From positions 1 to 63,510 of the forward strand of contig JAPLNL010000027.1 of assembly GCA_026692905.1 (NCBI GenBank): DNA of 63,510 nucleotides, written 5' to 3'. Within the stretch, counting starts at the first letter, position 1; the number at the start of each line of letters is the position of its first letter. The notes below the pieces were generated by a model, which made no database searches, was not told the DNA's origin, and worked only from the letters and a program-made list of their open reading frames with translations. The position numbers and the translations under genes were made by a program. Of this stretch, positions 46,103 to 55,228 are shown piece after piece. The DNA comes from Planctomycetota bacterium. GTDB taxonomy: Bacteria; Planctomycetota; Planctomycetia; Pirellulales; Pirellulaceae.

Positions 46103-47689
46103 ATGAAAATAGCGCACGAAGTTGCTATGTTCGATGGTTCGATCGCTGATTCGGTCGAAACCAGGCTGCGCCAGAGGATCGGAAAAGATCGGATGGATCT
46201 TTGGTTTGGAGGTGATGCGAAATGGTCGCAGATCAGCCATAATGTGATCGGAATCGAAGTCGCCAGCACTTTCATCGCCGATTGTGTTTCGAAAATGTTT
46301 CGGGACGATCTACAAGCGGCAGTTACGGAAGCGGCCGGCGGCCATTTTGGGTTCCAAATCTCAATCGCTTCGTCGACACAGGCGAGTGATAAGCAAGCCC
46401 CAGCGCCAACCAACTCCTGCAAAGCCGATTCCGTGCTCCTTACCAAACCGATTACTCCTCCGAAAACGACCAACTCGTCTCCTGCCGATCATGTGGCAAA
46501 GGCGAGTGAGCGAGTAACCGTAGAGCCAGCAGCCAAATTGCGTTTGGTACGCAGCGGCCCAACCAGTCAAGAAGACGACCGTAGCTCGGTGGGCGACGAC
46601 CCCAATCGGGCATCGGTTGACATCCAAGTCGATCGGTTGATGGAGCTTCGGAAAGAGAACGAACGACGCTGGGACGAGTTTGTGGCAGGGGACCACAATC
46701 GTCTTGCCTACACAGCCGCTGAGATGGTCTTGGAGCGTCCAGGCCAGATTAATCCTTTGCTCATCCACGGACCAAGCGGGACAGGAAAGAGCCATTTGGC
46801 AATCGGCCTAGCTCACAAGATGCGAGTCGCTTATCGCATGCGACGTGTTTTGGTCCTAACAGCCGAACAATTCACGATTGAATACACGGAGAGCGCCAGG
46901 GGCGGTGGCTTTGCCAATTTCCGACGCAAGTATCGCGACGTCGAAGCCCTTGTGATCGATGACATCCAGTTCTGCTTGGGCAAAGCGGGCACACTCGTAG
47001 AGCTGCGCAATACCATCGACATGCTGTTGCGGGATCGACGTCAAGTCGTTCTCGTTTCCGATCGCGGGCTGAATGACTTGGCTGGCCTTGGGGCTGACCT
47101 CTACGCACGTTTATCAGGCGGTATGGCTTGTGCCATCGATCCTCTCGATGCCAAGACGCGAGTCGAAGTCCTTCGGCGCATGTGCGCGAAGTCCCAGGTC
47201 GACCTCTCGAACAAGAGTATTCAAAACCTTGCCGAGCAATGCTGTGGCGACGCTCGAGTCTTGCAAGGCGTATCGCACCGGTTGGTCGCGCAGCAACGAG
47301 TCGTCGGTCGACCGCTGACAGACGACGAAGCGATCCGATGCACATTGGACTTGATCCGTGCAAGCCACCCCGTGGTCCGAATGAACGATATCGAGAAGGT
47401 GGTGTGCGAAGCTTTTGGACTTGAGAGCAAGACTCTGCGGGCCAAAACCAAATGTCAAAATGTAAGCCAACCTCGCATGCTGGCCATGTTCTTGGCCCGA
47501 AAGTACACGCGAACCGCCTTATCCGAAATCGGTGACTACTTCGGAAATCGACAGCATTCCACTGTTATATCGGCTCAAAAGAAAGTAGAAAGCTGGATCG
47601 AATCGGATGAACTCATCGGATGTCGACGCGGTCAAGTTGCCGTTCGGGACATGCTCAAGACCTTGGAAGCAACCCTGCAAGTAGGATAG
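46103..47689 (+). CDS. dnaA: Chromosomal replication initiator DnaA
   Basis: 528 residues from the ATG at 46103, which has AAGGAG 6 bases upstream (46091-46096); the ATG at 46061 has no such site. Domain I covers residues 1-85. A poorly conserved linker follows (about 86-175). The AAA+ core has Walker A GPSGTGKS (223-230) and Walker B ALVIDDIQF. Domain IV ends with the DnaA-box-binding signature GNRQHSTVISAQKK (about 481-494). DnaA opens the origin for replication. dnaN and other usual neighbours are absent from the window, so the locus is not the classical dnaA-dnaN arrangement. Confidence 0.93.
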   Translation: MKIAHEVAMFDGSIADSVETRLRQRIGKDRMDLWFGGDAKWSQISHNVIGIEVASTFIADCVSKMFRDDLQAAVTEAAGGHFGFQISIASSTQASDKQAPAPTNSCKADSVLLTKPITPPKTTNSSPADHVAKASERVTVEPAAKLRLVRSGPTSQEDDRSSVGDDPNRASVDIQVDRLMELRKENERRWDEFVAGDHNRLAYTAAEMVLERPGQINPLLIHGPSGTGKSHLAIGLAHKMRVAYRMRRVLVLTAEQFTIEYTESARGGGFANFRRKYRDVEALVIDDIQFCLGKAGTLVELRNTIDMLLRDRRQVVLVSDRGLNDLAGLGADLYARLSGGMACAIDPLDAKTRVEVLRRMCAKSQVDLSNKSIQNLAEQCCGDARVLQGVSHRLVAQQRVVGRPLTDDEAIRCTLDLIRASHPVVRMNDIEKVVCEAFGLESKTLRAKTKCQNVSQPRMLAMFLARKYTRTALSEIGDYFGNRQHSTVISAQKKVESWIESDELIGCRRGQVAVRDMLKTLEATLQVG

Positions 47690-47991
47690 GTCGCGAAGTT
47701 ATTATTGCGATTGCGAGCCTTCGGGAGGGCGAGGCTCCTGCCGAGCTTGAGACGCCACGGTCCAGCAGGATCCTTACCCCACCGCTGTAAACATGTTTCC
47801 AACGAGTTTACCTAAGTCATTCATTGCTCGGGAGGGTGAGGCTCCTGGCGAACCTTTGGACCGTTGGCTCGGCAGGAGCCTCGCCCTCCCCTAAGGTTTT
47901 CAATGGAATTGACTTTGCAAACATGTTTACAGCGGTGGCCTTACCCTCCCGAAACCCGCCCTGCTAAATGGAAGAAGCGTTTCCCTCGCTG
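47690..47991. other. Repeat-filled gap between dnaA and the LolD-like gene
   Basis: 302 bases between convergent genes. It is almost filled by a degenerate inner palindrome (47722-47779) and full repeat copy 2 (47778-47951). Frames across it are spurious repeat translations. Confidence 0.8.
47722..47951. repeat. Nested double palindrome, full copy 2, with an extra degenerate inner copy
   Basis: The outer arms CCACCGCTGTAAACATGTTT (about 47780-47799) and AAACATGTTTACAGCGGTGG (about 47919-47938) are inverted copies. The inner palindrome lies at 47830-47890, with one base change (CTGGCG against CTGCCGA). Upstream, 47722-47779 is a second, decayed inner palindrome. Orientation is the same as copy 1. 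Confidence 0.87.
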
Positions 47992-48675
47992 TTATCCAAC
48001 TCGTGTCAGCTTGCGATTTCTCAACTCGTATCGCTTTTGCATTTGTTCGGCCAGCGATATTGAGTGGGTTACGACGATAAGGACCGTGTTTTCTTCTTTC
48101 GGAACCTCAAGCAGCAATCTTGCCACGTTTTCTGCTGACTGCTGATCGAGATTCCCCGTTGGCTCATCGGCCAAAACAATCATCGGCTTAAGTACCAAGG
48201 CTCGCGCCACTGCCACTCGTTCACGTTCACCGCCCGATAGTTGGCTCGGCAAATGAGTCATGCGGTCCTTGAGTCCCACCCGCTCGAGTAACGCGATCGC
48301 GCGCTGGCGAATCTCTTCTGTCGGTTTTCCTTTTGCCAACGCTGGGAGCAACGTATTTTCCAAGACGTTCCATTGCGGCAAAAGATGATGGTCTTGGAAA
48401 ATAAAACCGATCCGTTCGTTCCGGAACTTCGCCTGTTGGTTCTCGTTTAGCTCGTAGGGATCTTGGCCGCCGATTCGGACAATACCGCTGGTCGGCGCAT
48501 CGAGTGTTCCAAGGATCTGGAGCAGCGTCGATTTACCGGATCCACTTGGGCCGATGATCGCTAGGTTTTCTCCCGCGTTCATGGAAAACGAAACACTTTC
48601 CAGCACCACGATCTCTTCGGACAGAGTCTGATAAACCTTGCGGATTTCAATTGCTTCGAGCGTTGGATTTGTCAT
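47992..48675 (-). CDS. LolD/MacB-type ABC ATPase
   Basis: 227 residues. Walker A is at 42-50 (GPSGSGKST), the signature LSGGERERVAVARAL and Walker B (MIVLADEPTGNLD) follow. The size and the ENTLLPAL and HHLLPQWNVLENTLLPA segments fit the LolD/MacB/FtsE subfamily, which serves lipoprotein release or macrolide-type exporters. A matching LolC/E-type permease is not adjacent, so the partner is elsewhere. It follows the NhaD-like gene after 10 bases on the same strand. Confidence 0.88.
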   Translation of the reverse strand: MTNPTLEAIEIRKVYQTLSEEIVVLESVSFSMNAGENLAIIGPSGSGKSTLLQILGTLDAPTSGIVRIGGQDPYELNENQQAKFRNERIGFIFQDHHLLPQWNVLENTLLPALAKGKPTEEIRQRAIALLERVGLKDRMTHLPSQLSGGERERVAVARALVLKPMIVLADEPTGNLDQQSAENVARLLLEVPKEENTVLIVVTHSISLAEQMQKRYELRNRKLTRVG

Positions 48676-48685
48676 GGATAGACCG

Positions 48686-50053
48686 TCAGCCTAGAATCAT
48701 TTTTTGGAGGAAGTAAATTGCGACGCCACCCAAGTATCCAGCCAAAGCAAGGGGTGCGATTCGCTTTGCATACCACATGAAATCAATCTTTTCGAGTCCC
48801 ATAGCCGCGACGCCGGCCGCGGAGCCGATGATCAAACAACTACCGCCGGTCCCCGCGCAGTAAGCCAGCAGCATCCAAAAAGAATCGTTGGGCGGCGTGT
48901 CGCCATACATTTCGATGCCCGCTGCAACCAACGGGACATTGTCAACGACCGCCGATACTAATCCGATGATGATCGCGATAATCGAGGAGTTTCCAATGGT
49001 GTTTTGAAGATACACTGCAATATTCTTGAGCACCTCGACGCTGCCCAGGGCTCCGACGGCGAGCAAGATTCCAAGGAAAAACAAGATGCTGGACATGTCG
49101 ACGCGTCTCAGTGCCGACATGACACCCGTCGAGCTTTTCGTTTTTTCATCCATTGTGTGACTGACCAATTCAGAGACAACCCAAAGCACACCGAGGCTGA
49201 GCACCATCCCCATGAAAGGGGGCAAGTGCGTGTATGCCTTAAAGATCGGGACCATCATCAAACCGGCCAGCCCCAAACCTAGGAACAATGCCCGATGCCA
49301 AGGTTGAATCGTCTTGTCATCGTTCTCATCGGTGACACTGGAAACCAGAGTGAGCTCTCCCGTCATCGAACGCGATGCAATCACAAGTGGAATGAGCAAA
49401 CATACGGCGCTGGATAAAAACAGCTCTCGCATGACGTCCAGGGAGCTAATCTTGTTCTTCACCCAAAGCATGGTCGTCGTAACGTCTCCAATAACGGTCC
49501 AGGCTCCACCTGCGTTTGCAGCTATGATTGCTATTCCCACAAACATCAACCGCGTCTCGCGATCTGCCACGAGCTTTTTCAGGAGCGATACAACGACAAT
49601 AGCGGTAGTCAGGTTATCCAAAACGGAAGAGAGAAAGAACGTGACCCAGCCGACGATCCATAGCAAAGTTGTCTTATTCTTGGCTTTTACCAGTCGAGTC
49701 ACCAACGAAAAGCCTTCGTGGGCATCGACCAACTCGACAATCGTCATCGCTCCCATCAAAAAGAAAAGGATGCCTGCGATTTCGACAAATCCTTTTGGTA
49801 GTTGCGATTCGGTGACGAATTCCAGTTTCGCTGGCAAGTGAGCGACCGCATGGGCATCGGCGCCAACCGAATGCAATTTCTCCCATGCTTCAAAGGCAGC
49901 TTGCGGTACAAGCTCTTCATAGCCGATCGCGTAAATCGTCCAGCACAGGACGCCTGTTACGATGGCGGAAGCGGCTTTGTTGATATGGATCTGATGTTCA
50001 AAAACAATCGCCAGATAACCGATGACGAAAACGAAGATAATCGCGGTTAGCAT
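48686..50053 (-). CDS. nhaD: NhaD-like sodium/proton antiporter
   Basis: 455 residues with about 12 transmembrane helices. Recognisable segments are VTFFLSSVLDNLTTAIVVVSLL, GGAWTVIGDVTTTMLW, SAVVDNVPLVAAGIEMYG and TGGSCLIIGSAAGVAAMG, typical of the NhaD/ion-transporter (ArsB/NhaD) family. It probably exchanges sodium for protons at the inner membrane, fitting a brackish or marine lifestyle, though that is inference. Minus-strand run order: citrate synthase, lipase, NhaD, LolD, with gaps of 12, 7 and 10 bases. Confidence 0.87.
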   Translation of the reverse strand: MLTAIIFVFVIGYLAIVFEHQIHINKAASAIVTGVLCWTIYAIGYEELVPQAAFEAWEKLHSVGADAHAVAHLPAKLEFVTESQLPKGFVEIAGILFFLMGAMTIVELVDAHEGFSLVTRLVKAKNKTTLLWIVGWVTFFLSSVLDNLTTAIVVVSLLKKLVADRETRLMFVGIAIIAANAGGAWTVIGDVTTTMLWVKNKISSLDVMRELFLSSAVCLLIPLVIASRSMTGELTLVSSVTDENDDKTIQPWHRALFLGLGLAGLMMVPIFKAYTHLPPFMGMVLSLGVLWVVSELVSHTMDEKTKSSTGVMSALRRVDMSSILFFLGILLAVGALGSVEVLKNIAVYLQNTIGNSSIIAIIIGLVSAVVDNVPLVAAGIEMYGDTPPNDSFWMLLAYCAGTGGSCLIIGSAAGVAAMGLEKIDFMWYAKRIAPLALAGYLGGVAIYFLQKMILG

Positions 50054-50060
50054 TGAGTCA

Positions 50061-50969
50061 TTATTCTGCGGGGATATGCTTCGGAGTCTTTATTGGTCTA
50101 CCAGCCAATTCGTCTTCGTAGTGACCTCGAACGTGCTTAATATAGTCGACCATAGCGTGATCGCTAAAATAATCCAGTTTCCAAAGCCGCAACGAGGCCA
50201 GCAATCCCAAAAACCGGTCGCGGACGCGATGCCACAAACGCAAGTCGCTGATTCGACCATGTCGATCGATGTAAATCTCTTGCCCCATATGCCGATAACC
50301 AAGCCAACGGGGTGGAACTCGAGGGATGATGTCATTGTTGTTCACCCAACGGTAGTGCTTTACCTTTAAGTACGAGGAGTAAGATCTGTCGCCAACACGC
50401 GGTGCCCCATAAGAAAAGATTGCTTGGGGATTCGAAGGAATGGGGGATATTTTGCAGCGCACGGCGCATACAGCGGCCATGGCACCGCCGAGCGAATGAC
50501 CACAGAACCACATGGGGCGTTGGTTTTCTTTAATCTGCTGCTCGAGCAACGGCCAAAGCTCGTTCACCTCAGAATGAAAGCCGCTATGAACTCGACCAAC
50601 TTCGGACGCTACAGTCCAAGCGTTCGCGTCTGCCTTGATATCGTTCCATTGATTCGGCTCCGTGCCTCGACATACAATCATGCAGTCAAAACGATTACCC
50701 AAAACATAAGCTTCGGCACCATCACGCGCGATGAAAACGCATTGATCCAGACCAGCTCCATAGAATTTCTTTTCGACATCCTCGGGGGCAGCGTAAGCAA
50801 GTCGCGAAAGCTCTGCAAACACCAACGACCTTTGAATCCACGACATTTCCGCCAAAGGCTTGTCTAGCTTGATCGTGATCTTTTGGTCCGCCGGGGGCGT
50901 CTTTCCCGTTGCTCTAGTCGCGTCCGACGCGGCCATATCCGAAGGAACCGAATCCGAATGAGCCGACAT
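50061..50969 (-). CDS. Class 3 lipase family protein
   Basis: 302 residues. The nucleophile elbow GHSLGG places Ser159 as the catalytic serine. The flanking FHSEVNELWP and SYGAPRVGD segments match the class 3 (fungal-type) alpha/beta-hydrolase fold, and DNDIIPRVPP likely precedes the catalytic His region. No signal peptide is obvious, and the first 30 residues are polar, so the location is unclear. Natural substrate unknown. It ends 7 bases before the NhaD gene. Confidence 0.82.
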   Translation of the reverse strand: MSAHSDSVPSDMAASDATRATGKTPPADQKITIKLDKPLAEMSWIQRSLVFAELSRLAYAAPEDVEKKFYGAGLDQCVFIARDGAEAYVLGNRFDCMIVCRGTEPNQWNDIKADANAWTVASEVGRVHSGFHSEVNELWPLLEQQIKENQRPMWFCGHSLGGAMAAVCAVRCKISPIPSNPQAIFSYGAPRVGDRSYSSYLKVKHYRWVNNNDIIPRVPPRWLGYRHMGQEIYIDRHGRISDLRLWHRVRDRFLGLLASLRLWKLDYFSDHAMVDYIKHVRGHYEDELAGRPIKTPKHIPAE

Positions 50970-50981
50970 TCCTGCTCCTAA

Positions 50982-52304
50982 CTAGCGATTTTCTATCGGG
51001 ATGATATCGCGTTTCACATGTCCGGTGTACACCTGCCGTGGACGACCGATACGAGTCAAAGGAGAGTTTTGCATTTCGATCCAGTGGGCAATCCAGCCTG
51101 GCAAGCGTCCGATGGCGAAGAGGACCGTGAACATCTGAATCGGAATTCCCATTGCGCGGTAGATAACACCGGAATAAAAGTCCACGTTCGGATAGAGCTT
51201 GCGTTCAACGAAGTAAGGATCGCGAAGAGCGACGGCCTCAAGCTCTTGGGCAACGTCAAACAGCGGATCCTTGAGGTTCAGCTTGTCAAGGAGAACATCG
51301 CAAGCCGACTTGATAATCTTGGCGCGAGGATCGTAGTTTTTGTAGACACGGTGTCCGAAGCCCATGAGGCGGAAATTGCTCGACTTGTCTTTGGCCATGT
51401 CCACGTACTTCTTAACGTTACCGCCGTCGTCTGCGATCTGCTTGAGCATGTTCACGCAAGCTTCGTTGGCACCGCCGTGGAGAGGTCCCCAAAGGGCACA
51501 AATTCCAGCGGAAATACACGCGAACAGATTCGCGTTGGAGGAACCTACCAAACGCACCGTCGACGTACTGCAATTTTGTTCGTGATCCGCGTGTACGATC
51601 AGCAGCAGATTCAGGGCCCGCACAAAATCAGGGTCCGGTTGGTAGCGTTCACTTGGCAGAGCAAACATCATGCTCAAGAAATTCTGGCAATAGTCCAAAC
51701 TGTTATCTGGATAAATAAAGGGTTGGCCAAAAGCTTTTTTATAGCTGTACGCTGCGATGGTAGGCAGCTTGGCAATCAATCGATGAACTGAAATCTCGAC
51801 TTCTTCAGGATCATGGGGGTCGAGCGAGTCTTGATAAAATGTTGATAAAGCCCCGACCACGCTGGAAAGTATCGCCATCGGGTGGGCGTCGCGTGGGAAA
51901 CCGTTGTAAAACGTCCGCATGTCCTCATGAAGCATCGTGTGCTTCTCGATGGATTCCTTGAACTGATCCAGCTGCTCCTTGTTCGGCAAGTCGCCGTAAA
52001 TAATCAGGTAACTCGTTTCCAAAAAATCGCAATGTTCAGCCAATTCCTCGATCGGATACCCGCGATAACGGAGTATTCCACGATCACCATCCAAGTAGGT
52101 GATGGAACTGGAGGCGGCTGCTGTATTCGCAAATCCATCATCGATGGTGGTATGACCGGTGTCCCGAAGGAGCTTGGAAATGTCGATAGCCCTGTCCTTT
52201 TCCGTCCCTACTAGGATGGGCAAGACGTATTCTTTATCGCCAAGGGTAAGCTTGGCCTGTGCTGTCGACGCGTCAAGTTTGGGAGAACCGGTGGGGGCAC
52301 TCAT
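50982..52304 (-). CDS. gltA: Citrate synthase
   Basis: 440 residues, the usual length of type II citrate synthase. Typical motifs are LDGDRGILRYRGYPIEELA, the ALWGPLHGGANEAC segment with an active-site histidine, and GFGHRVYKNYDPRA; the C terminus ends with the SPLTRIGRPRQVYTG motif. The enzyme condenses acetyl-CoA and oxaloacetate in the TCA cycle. The start ATG at 52304 has GGAG about 7 bases upstream. It heads the minus-strand run that includes the lipase, NhaD and LolD genes. Confidence 0.97.
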   Translation of the reverse strand: MSAPTGSPKLDASTAQAKLTLGDKEYVLPILVGTEKDRAIDISKLLRDTGHTTIDDGFANTAAASSSITYLDGDRGILRYRGYPIEELAEHCDFLETSYLIIYGDLPNKEQLDQFKESIEKHTMLHEDMRTFYNGFPRDAHPMAILSSVVGALSTFYQDSLDPHDPEEVEISVHRLIAKLPTIAAYSYKKAFGQPFIYPDNSLDYCQNFLSMMFALPSERYQPDPDFVRALNLLLIVHADHEQNCSTSTVRLVGSSNANLFACISAGICALWGPLHGGANEACVNMLKQIADDGGNVKKYVDMAKDKSSNFRLMGFGHRVYKNYDPRAKIIKSACDVLLDKLNLKDPLFDVAQELEAVALRDPYFVERKLYPNVDFYSGVIYRAMGIPIQMFTVLFAIGRLPGWIAHWIEMQNSPLTRIGRPRQVYTGHVKRDIIPIENR

Positions 52305-52769
52305 GAATTGCTCCGGTGCGCTGGGTTTTTCCTAACGCAACCTCAAAAAAAGGGTTAACAGATTTGCTACAGCAGTGTAGCCGGAAGCCCGCTTGGAGAC
52401 AATCAGCCAAATGAAAATGCAGTCTAAGGGCGAACGTCAAGTCTTATTGAGGGGTATCACGCGAGCCGAGGTTGTGTATTTGCCCAGAGCCTACTACCCC
52501 CGTCAAAATGCTTTTCTCGGGAGAGTGAGGCCACCGCTGTAAACATCTTTGCAAAGTCAATTCCATGGAAAACCTTAGGGAGGGCGAGGCTCCTGCCGAG
52601 CCAACGGTCCAAAGGTTCGGCAGGAGCCTCACCCTCCCGAGCAATGAATGACTTAGGTAAACTCGTTGGAAACATGTTTACAATGGCCTCGCCCTCCCAC
52701 GAGTTTCTAGCGGAGCTGGCATCTCATGATGCTTGAAGCGGTGGGCTCGCCAAACGACGTTTCCCGAAC
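52305..52769. other. Intergenic region with repeat copy 3
   Basis: 465 bases. The left part (52305-52517) would hold the citrate synthase promoter; I see no confident pair. The rest is repeat copy 3 (52518-52698) and about 70 bases of unremarkable sequence. Frames such as 52457-52675 are repeat artefacts. Confidence 0.75.
52518..52698. repeat. Nested double palindrome, full copy 3, inverted
   Basis: Same element as copies 1 and 2 but in the opposite orientation: outer arm GAGGCCACCGCTGTAAACAT, single TTTGCAAAGTCAATTCCATG unit, inner palindrome (52578-52638), then the ATGAATGACTTAGGTAAACT spacer and the other outer arm. It lies upstream of gltA and downstream of the outer-membrane-like gene. 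Confidence 0.87.
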
Positions 52770-53924
52770 TCATTTTCGAGTTACGAGCCGCAAAACAAAG
52801 GCGTCGTCGAACTCGGTTGGCTGCGAAAGGGTCCGGAACTCGAGTCTTCGGTCGAAGACAAAACCAAACTCGACGCAGGCAAGGTGGCCTTCCGAATTCC
52901 GACGTTCAAAACCACATAAAACCTGGAGATCCCGATAGGTCATCACATCATTGTCGTTGTTCGGGAATTCGATATCCCAAGTGCCGCCGCCAAGCCGGCC
53001 AGCGAGATAAACCTTGGATTGGTTGTCGATCGAGTAATCGATCCGGGGTCTTGGGAACACAAGATCGAAACGCATATCGGGTATGCCCTGTGGTCGCCAA
53101 GAGACGCCTGCAACCGGCAGCAGCTTGATGTCGTCGCGACTCAGATAATCGACTCCAAAAACCAAATCGAATTCGGGTTTCATATGGAGCATACCGACAG
53201 CGTGACCAGGGTAGCGAACGCCGTCTTTGGCGCTGTCTTCGAAATCGCTAAACAAACCGATCGTCGTGGCCAAATCGTAACTCATGACGTCGCTGATTCG
53301 ACCTCTCTTCTGATAGCCAAGCGAGAAGTCATAAAGACGTGGCGGAATAGCGACCGAATTCGGCCCGGAAAGAAAGTGTATGTTGATGGCAGTCGTTATT
53401 CCCGACCGGTAACCACGAGCCAGATAGGGCGAATTTTCCAACGACACCCAACCAAACTGATCTGCCCCCGCGGGCAGGTAGTTGAGGCCGCTTTCTTCTG
53501 AGCGGTAGTTCAAGTAGGGCTCTTGGGAGAAATAGGACAATCTGGGCAGCTTGCAATCCGTGTTTGCGTCCGGATCAAACATCAACTCCGCCCCAGCCTC
53601 GCTTTCATCCATCGGCGCATATTCCCGCAGTGAACCTCGATCTCCAGGTCTTCCCTCGATCGACACCAATTTGCCCAGACTGCGTATTCTTGGCAAACCA
53701 GTTGGCTCGTCAAAATGGGTTGCTTCATTGAATGTCGTTGGCGACTCACCTAAGACTGGTTCGTCATAGGGAAAGGCTGGGTATTCTTGGGTGGTGAACA
53801 AACCTGTTTCTTGTGAAAAAGAAAGGGAACCACCCGTGAGGAAAAGCCAAATCGCGAAAATGGCACGCAGCCCCAAGATCATTCTGGAACAGATTGGAAA
53901 ATGCTTTCTCAAAAACACCGACAT
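52770..53924 (-). CDS. Putative outer-membrane beta-barrel protein
   Basis: 384 residues. A signal segment (LGLRAIFAIWLFLTGGSLSFSQ) sits near the N terminus; the start could be 53924 or the ATG at 53882. From about residue 170 the sequence shows alternating strands ending in aromatic/hydrophobic residues (YDFSLGYQKRGRISDVMSYD, FDLVFGVDYLSRDDIKLLPV, LRLVTRK at the end), like a planctomycete outer-membrane barrel. I cannot name the family with certainty. Most of the protein is consistent with export to the outer membrane. Confidence 0.6.
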   Translation of the reverse strand: MSVFLRKHFPICSRMILGLRAIFAIWLFLTGGSLSFSQETGLFTTQEYPAFPYDEPVLGESPTTFNEATHFDEPTGLPRIRSLGKLVSIEGRPGDRGSLREYAPMDESEAGAELMFDPDANTDCKLPRLSYFSQEPYLNYRSEESGLNYLPAGADQFGWVSLENSPYLARGYRSGITTAINIHFLSGPNSVAIPPRLYDFSLGYQKRGRISDVMSYDLATTIGLFSDFEDSAKDGVRYPGHAVGMLHMKPEFDLVFGVDYLSRDDIKLLPVAGVSWRPQGIPDMRFDLVFPRPRIDYSIDNQSKVYLAGRLGGGTWDIEFPNNDNDVMTYRDLQVLCGFERRNSEGHLACVEFGFVFDRRLEFRTLSQPTEFDDAFVLRLVTRK

Positions 53925-54034
53925 GCGTTACCCTCGTTGGTAAACTATCGGGTTTGCGATTTCGTTTCTAGAGCCATTTCGTTTGCTTTGAAATCGGAAC
54001 TGGATAGCCAGCAAAAGATCGAAGCAGAAGAAAC

Positions 54035-55228
54035 CTAGCGGTCGGTTTCTCTGAGAAACGCCGCTACTGCAGTAAAGCCGTGAGTTAGGTTGCGATTGGC
54101 CAGCGGTGCGAATTCGCCCGCAGCAAATATTCCTGCGAGCGGGAGCCCTGGAAAATACTTATCGATCGCAAGTGCATCGTGGTTGGGTTGCGAAAACATA
54201 CGATGGCCTCGTCCGTTGCAACTGAATAGCAAGCCGGCTTGGTTTTCGATTCCTCCTCGACTCACTCGACTCAACAGGTTCATCAAGTCCGCATCGGCAC
54301 CTTGTGCGTCACGGACATGAAATCGGACTGTCTGTCCCACCTGAAAGCGATCGGTCACGACGACCCCATTTAAGTCCGAATCGATCCCCTGAACGTTGCG
54401 AATCAAAAAATCGCCATGCGAAAAGGTGTCACTGTACTCGGTGATGGCTCTGCCAATTAGCAATGCATCGATGGCCATCTCGCGTTCATGGCTCGCCAGC
54501 TTATGAAACATTTCGCGAAGCATGGTCAGAGCCGGTTTGCCACCTAGCCCCAGTATAGTGTTTCCGTCCAACGCCGTGATGATCATCGGATCGCCGATGG
54601 GGCTGCAACCTTGACTGACGATTGTTTGCCAGTGCAATTCGGGAGGCAAGACCATCCCGACCGCACCGCGATTCATGACTTGATCGTTGCAGAACAAGAG
54701 GTTTGCGCTCTCCCAATTTTGACTGCTGCAATAGCCACCTAAGATAGGGACAACATCCGTGCCTCGTTCCGGTTCTAATGCCTCGATCAGCATGTCGACG
54801 GAAAAGCTGAGCGGACAACCTGCCACCAACATCCCATTGCAAGCGCGAGCTCGTTCGATGATTTCGTCCGTGAATCCGACTACCGTCGGACCATCTGGCG
54901 TTTTTAGACACTCGAGCGGAAAAATAGTGGGCAGTTGAGATAGCTCGCCGATCAATAGAACACTCGCCGCCGTCTGCCCCTCGATCTCTCGGCCTCGGCC
55001 AACGACGCTCTCCGCTGAACAACCGAAGACGGGAACGCTAGGCGCAAGCTCGTCCAATACCGAGCGAATGGCCGTTGAATGGCTATCTAAGTTTTCGCCG
55101 CTCACAAAAAGAAACAGACAAGAAACGGGGCTTCGCAAGTGATCGGAAGCATTGCGAAACGCATTGCGAACAGCCATGTGCACCGAAGCGTGCTCGGCAA
55201 CTCCTGAACTAGCGATCATCCGGGTCAA
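54035..55228 (-). CDS. FIST sensory domain protein
   Basis: 397 residues. The FIST_N half runs through VPVFGCSAESVVGRGREIEG, and the FIST_C half ends with GLLFSCNGRGHRMF and GIFAAGEFAPLANRNLTHGF, both strong FIST signatures. FIST domains are thought to bind small ligands such as amino acids, often as part of signalling proteins; this one is stand-alone with no signal peptide or membrane helix. The start ATG overlaps the stop of the receiver gene by 4 bases (ATGA), so the two are translationally coupled. It is the last gene of a five-gene minus-strand run. Confidence 0.87.
   Translation of the reverse strand: MTRMIASSGVAEHASVHMAVRNAFRNASDHLRSPVSCLFLFVSGENLDSHSTAIRSVLDELAPSVPVFGCSAESVVGRGREIEGQTAASVLLIGELSQLPTIFPLECLKTPDGPTVVGFTDEIIERARACNGMLVAGCPLSFSVDMLIEALEPERGTDVVPILGGYCSSQNWESANLLFCNDQVMNRGAVGMVLPPELHWQTIVSQGCSPIGDPMIITALDGNTILGLGGKPALTMLREMFHKLASHEREMAIDALLIGRAITEYSDTFSHGDFLIRNVQGIDSDLNGVVVTDRFQVGQTVRFHVRDAQGADADLMNLLSRVSRGGIENQAGLLFSCNGRGHRMFSQPNHDALAIDKYFPGLPLAGIFAAGEFAPLANRNLTHGFTAVAAFLRETDR

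Noticed and set aside
50982-51791. 257-residue plus-strand frame over citrate synthase
   Set aside because: Antisense shadow of gltA, with no recognisable motif.
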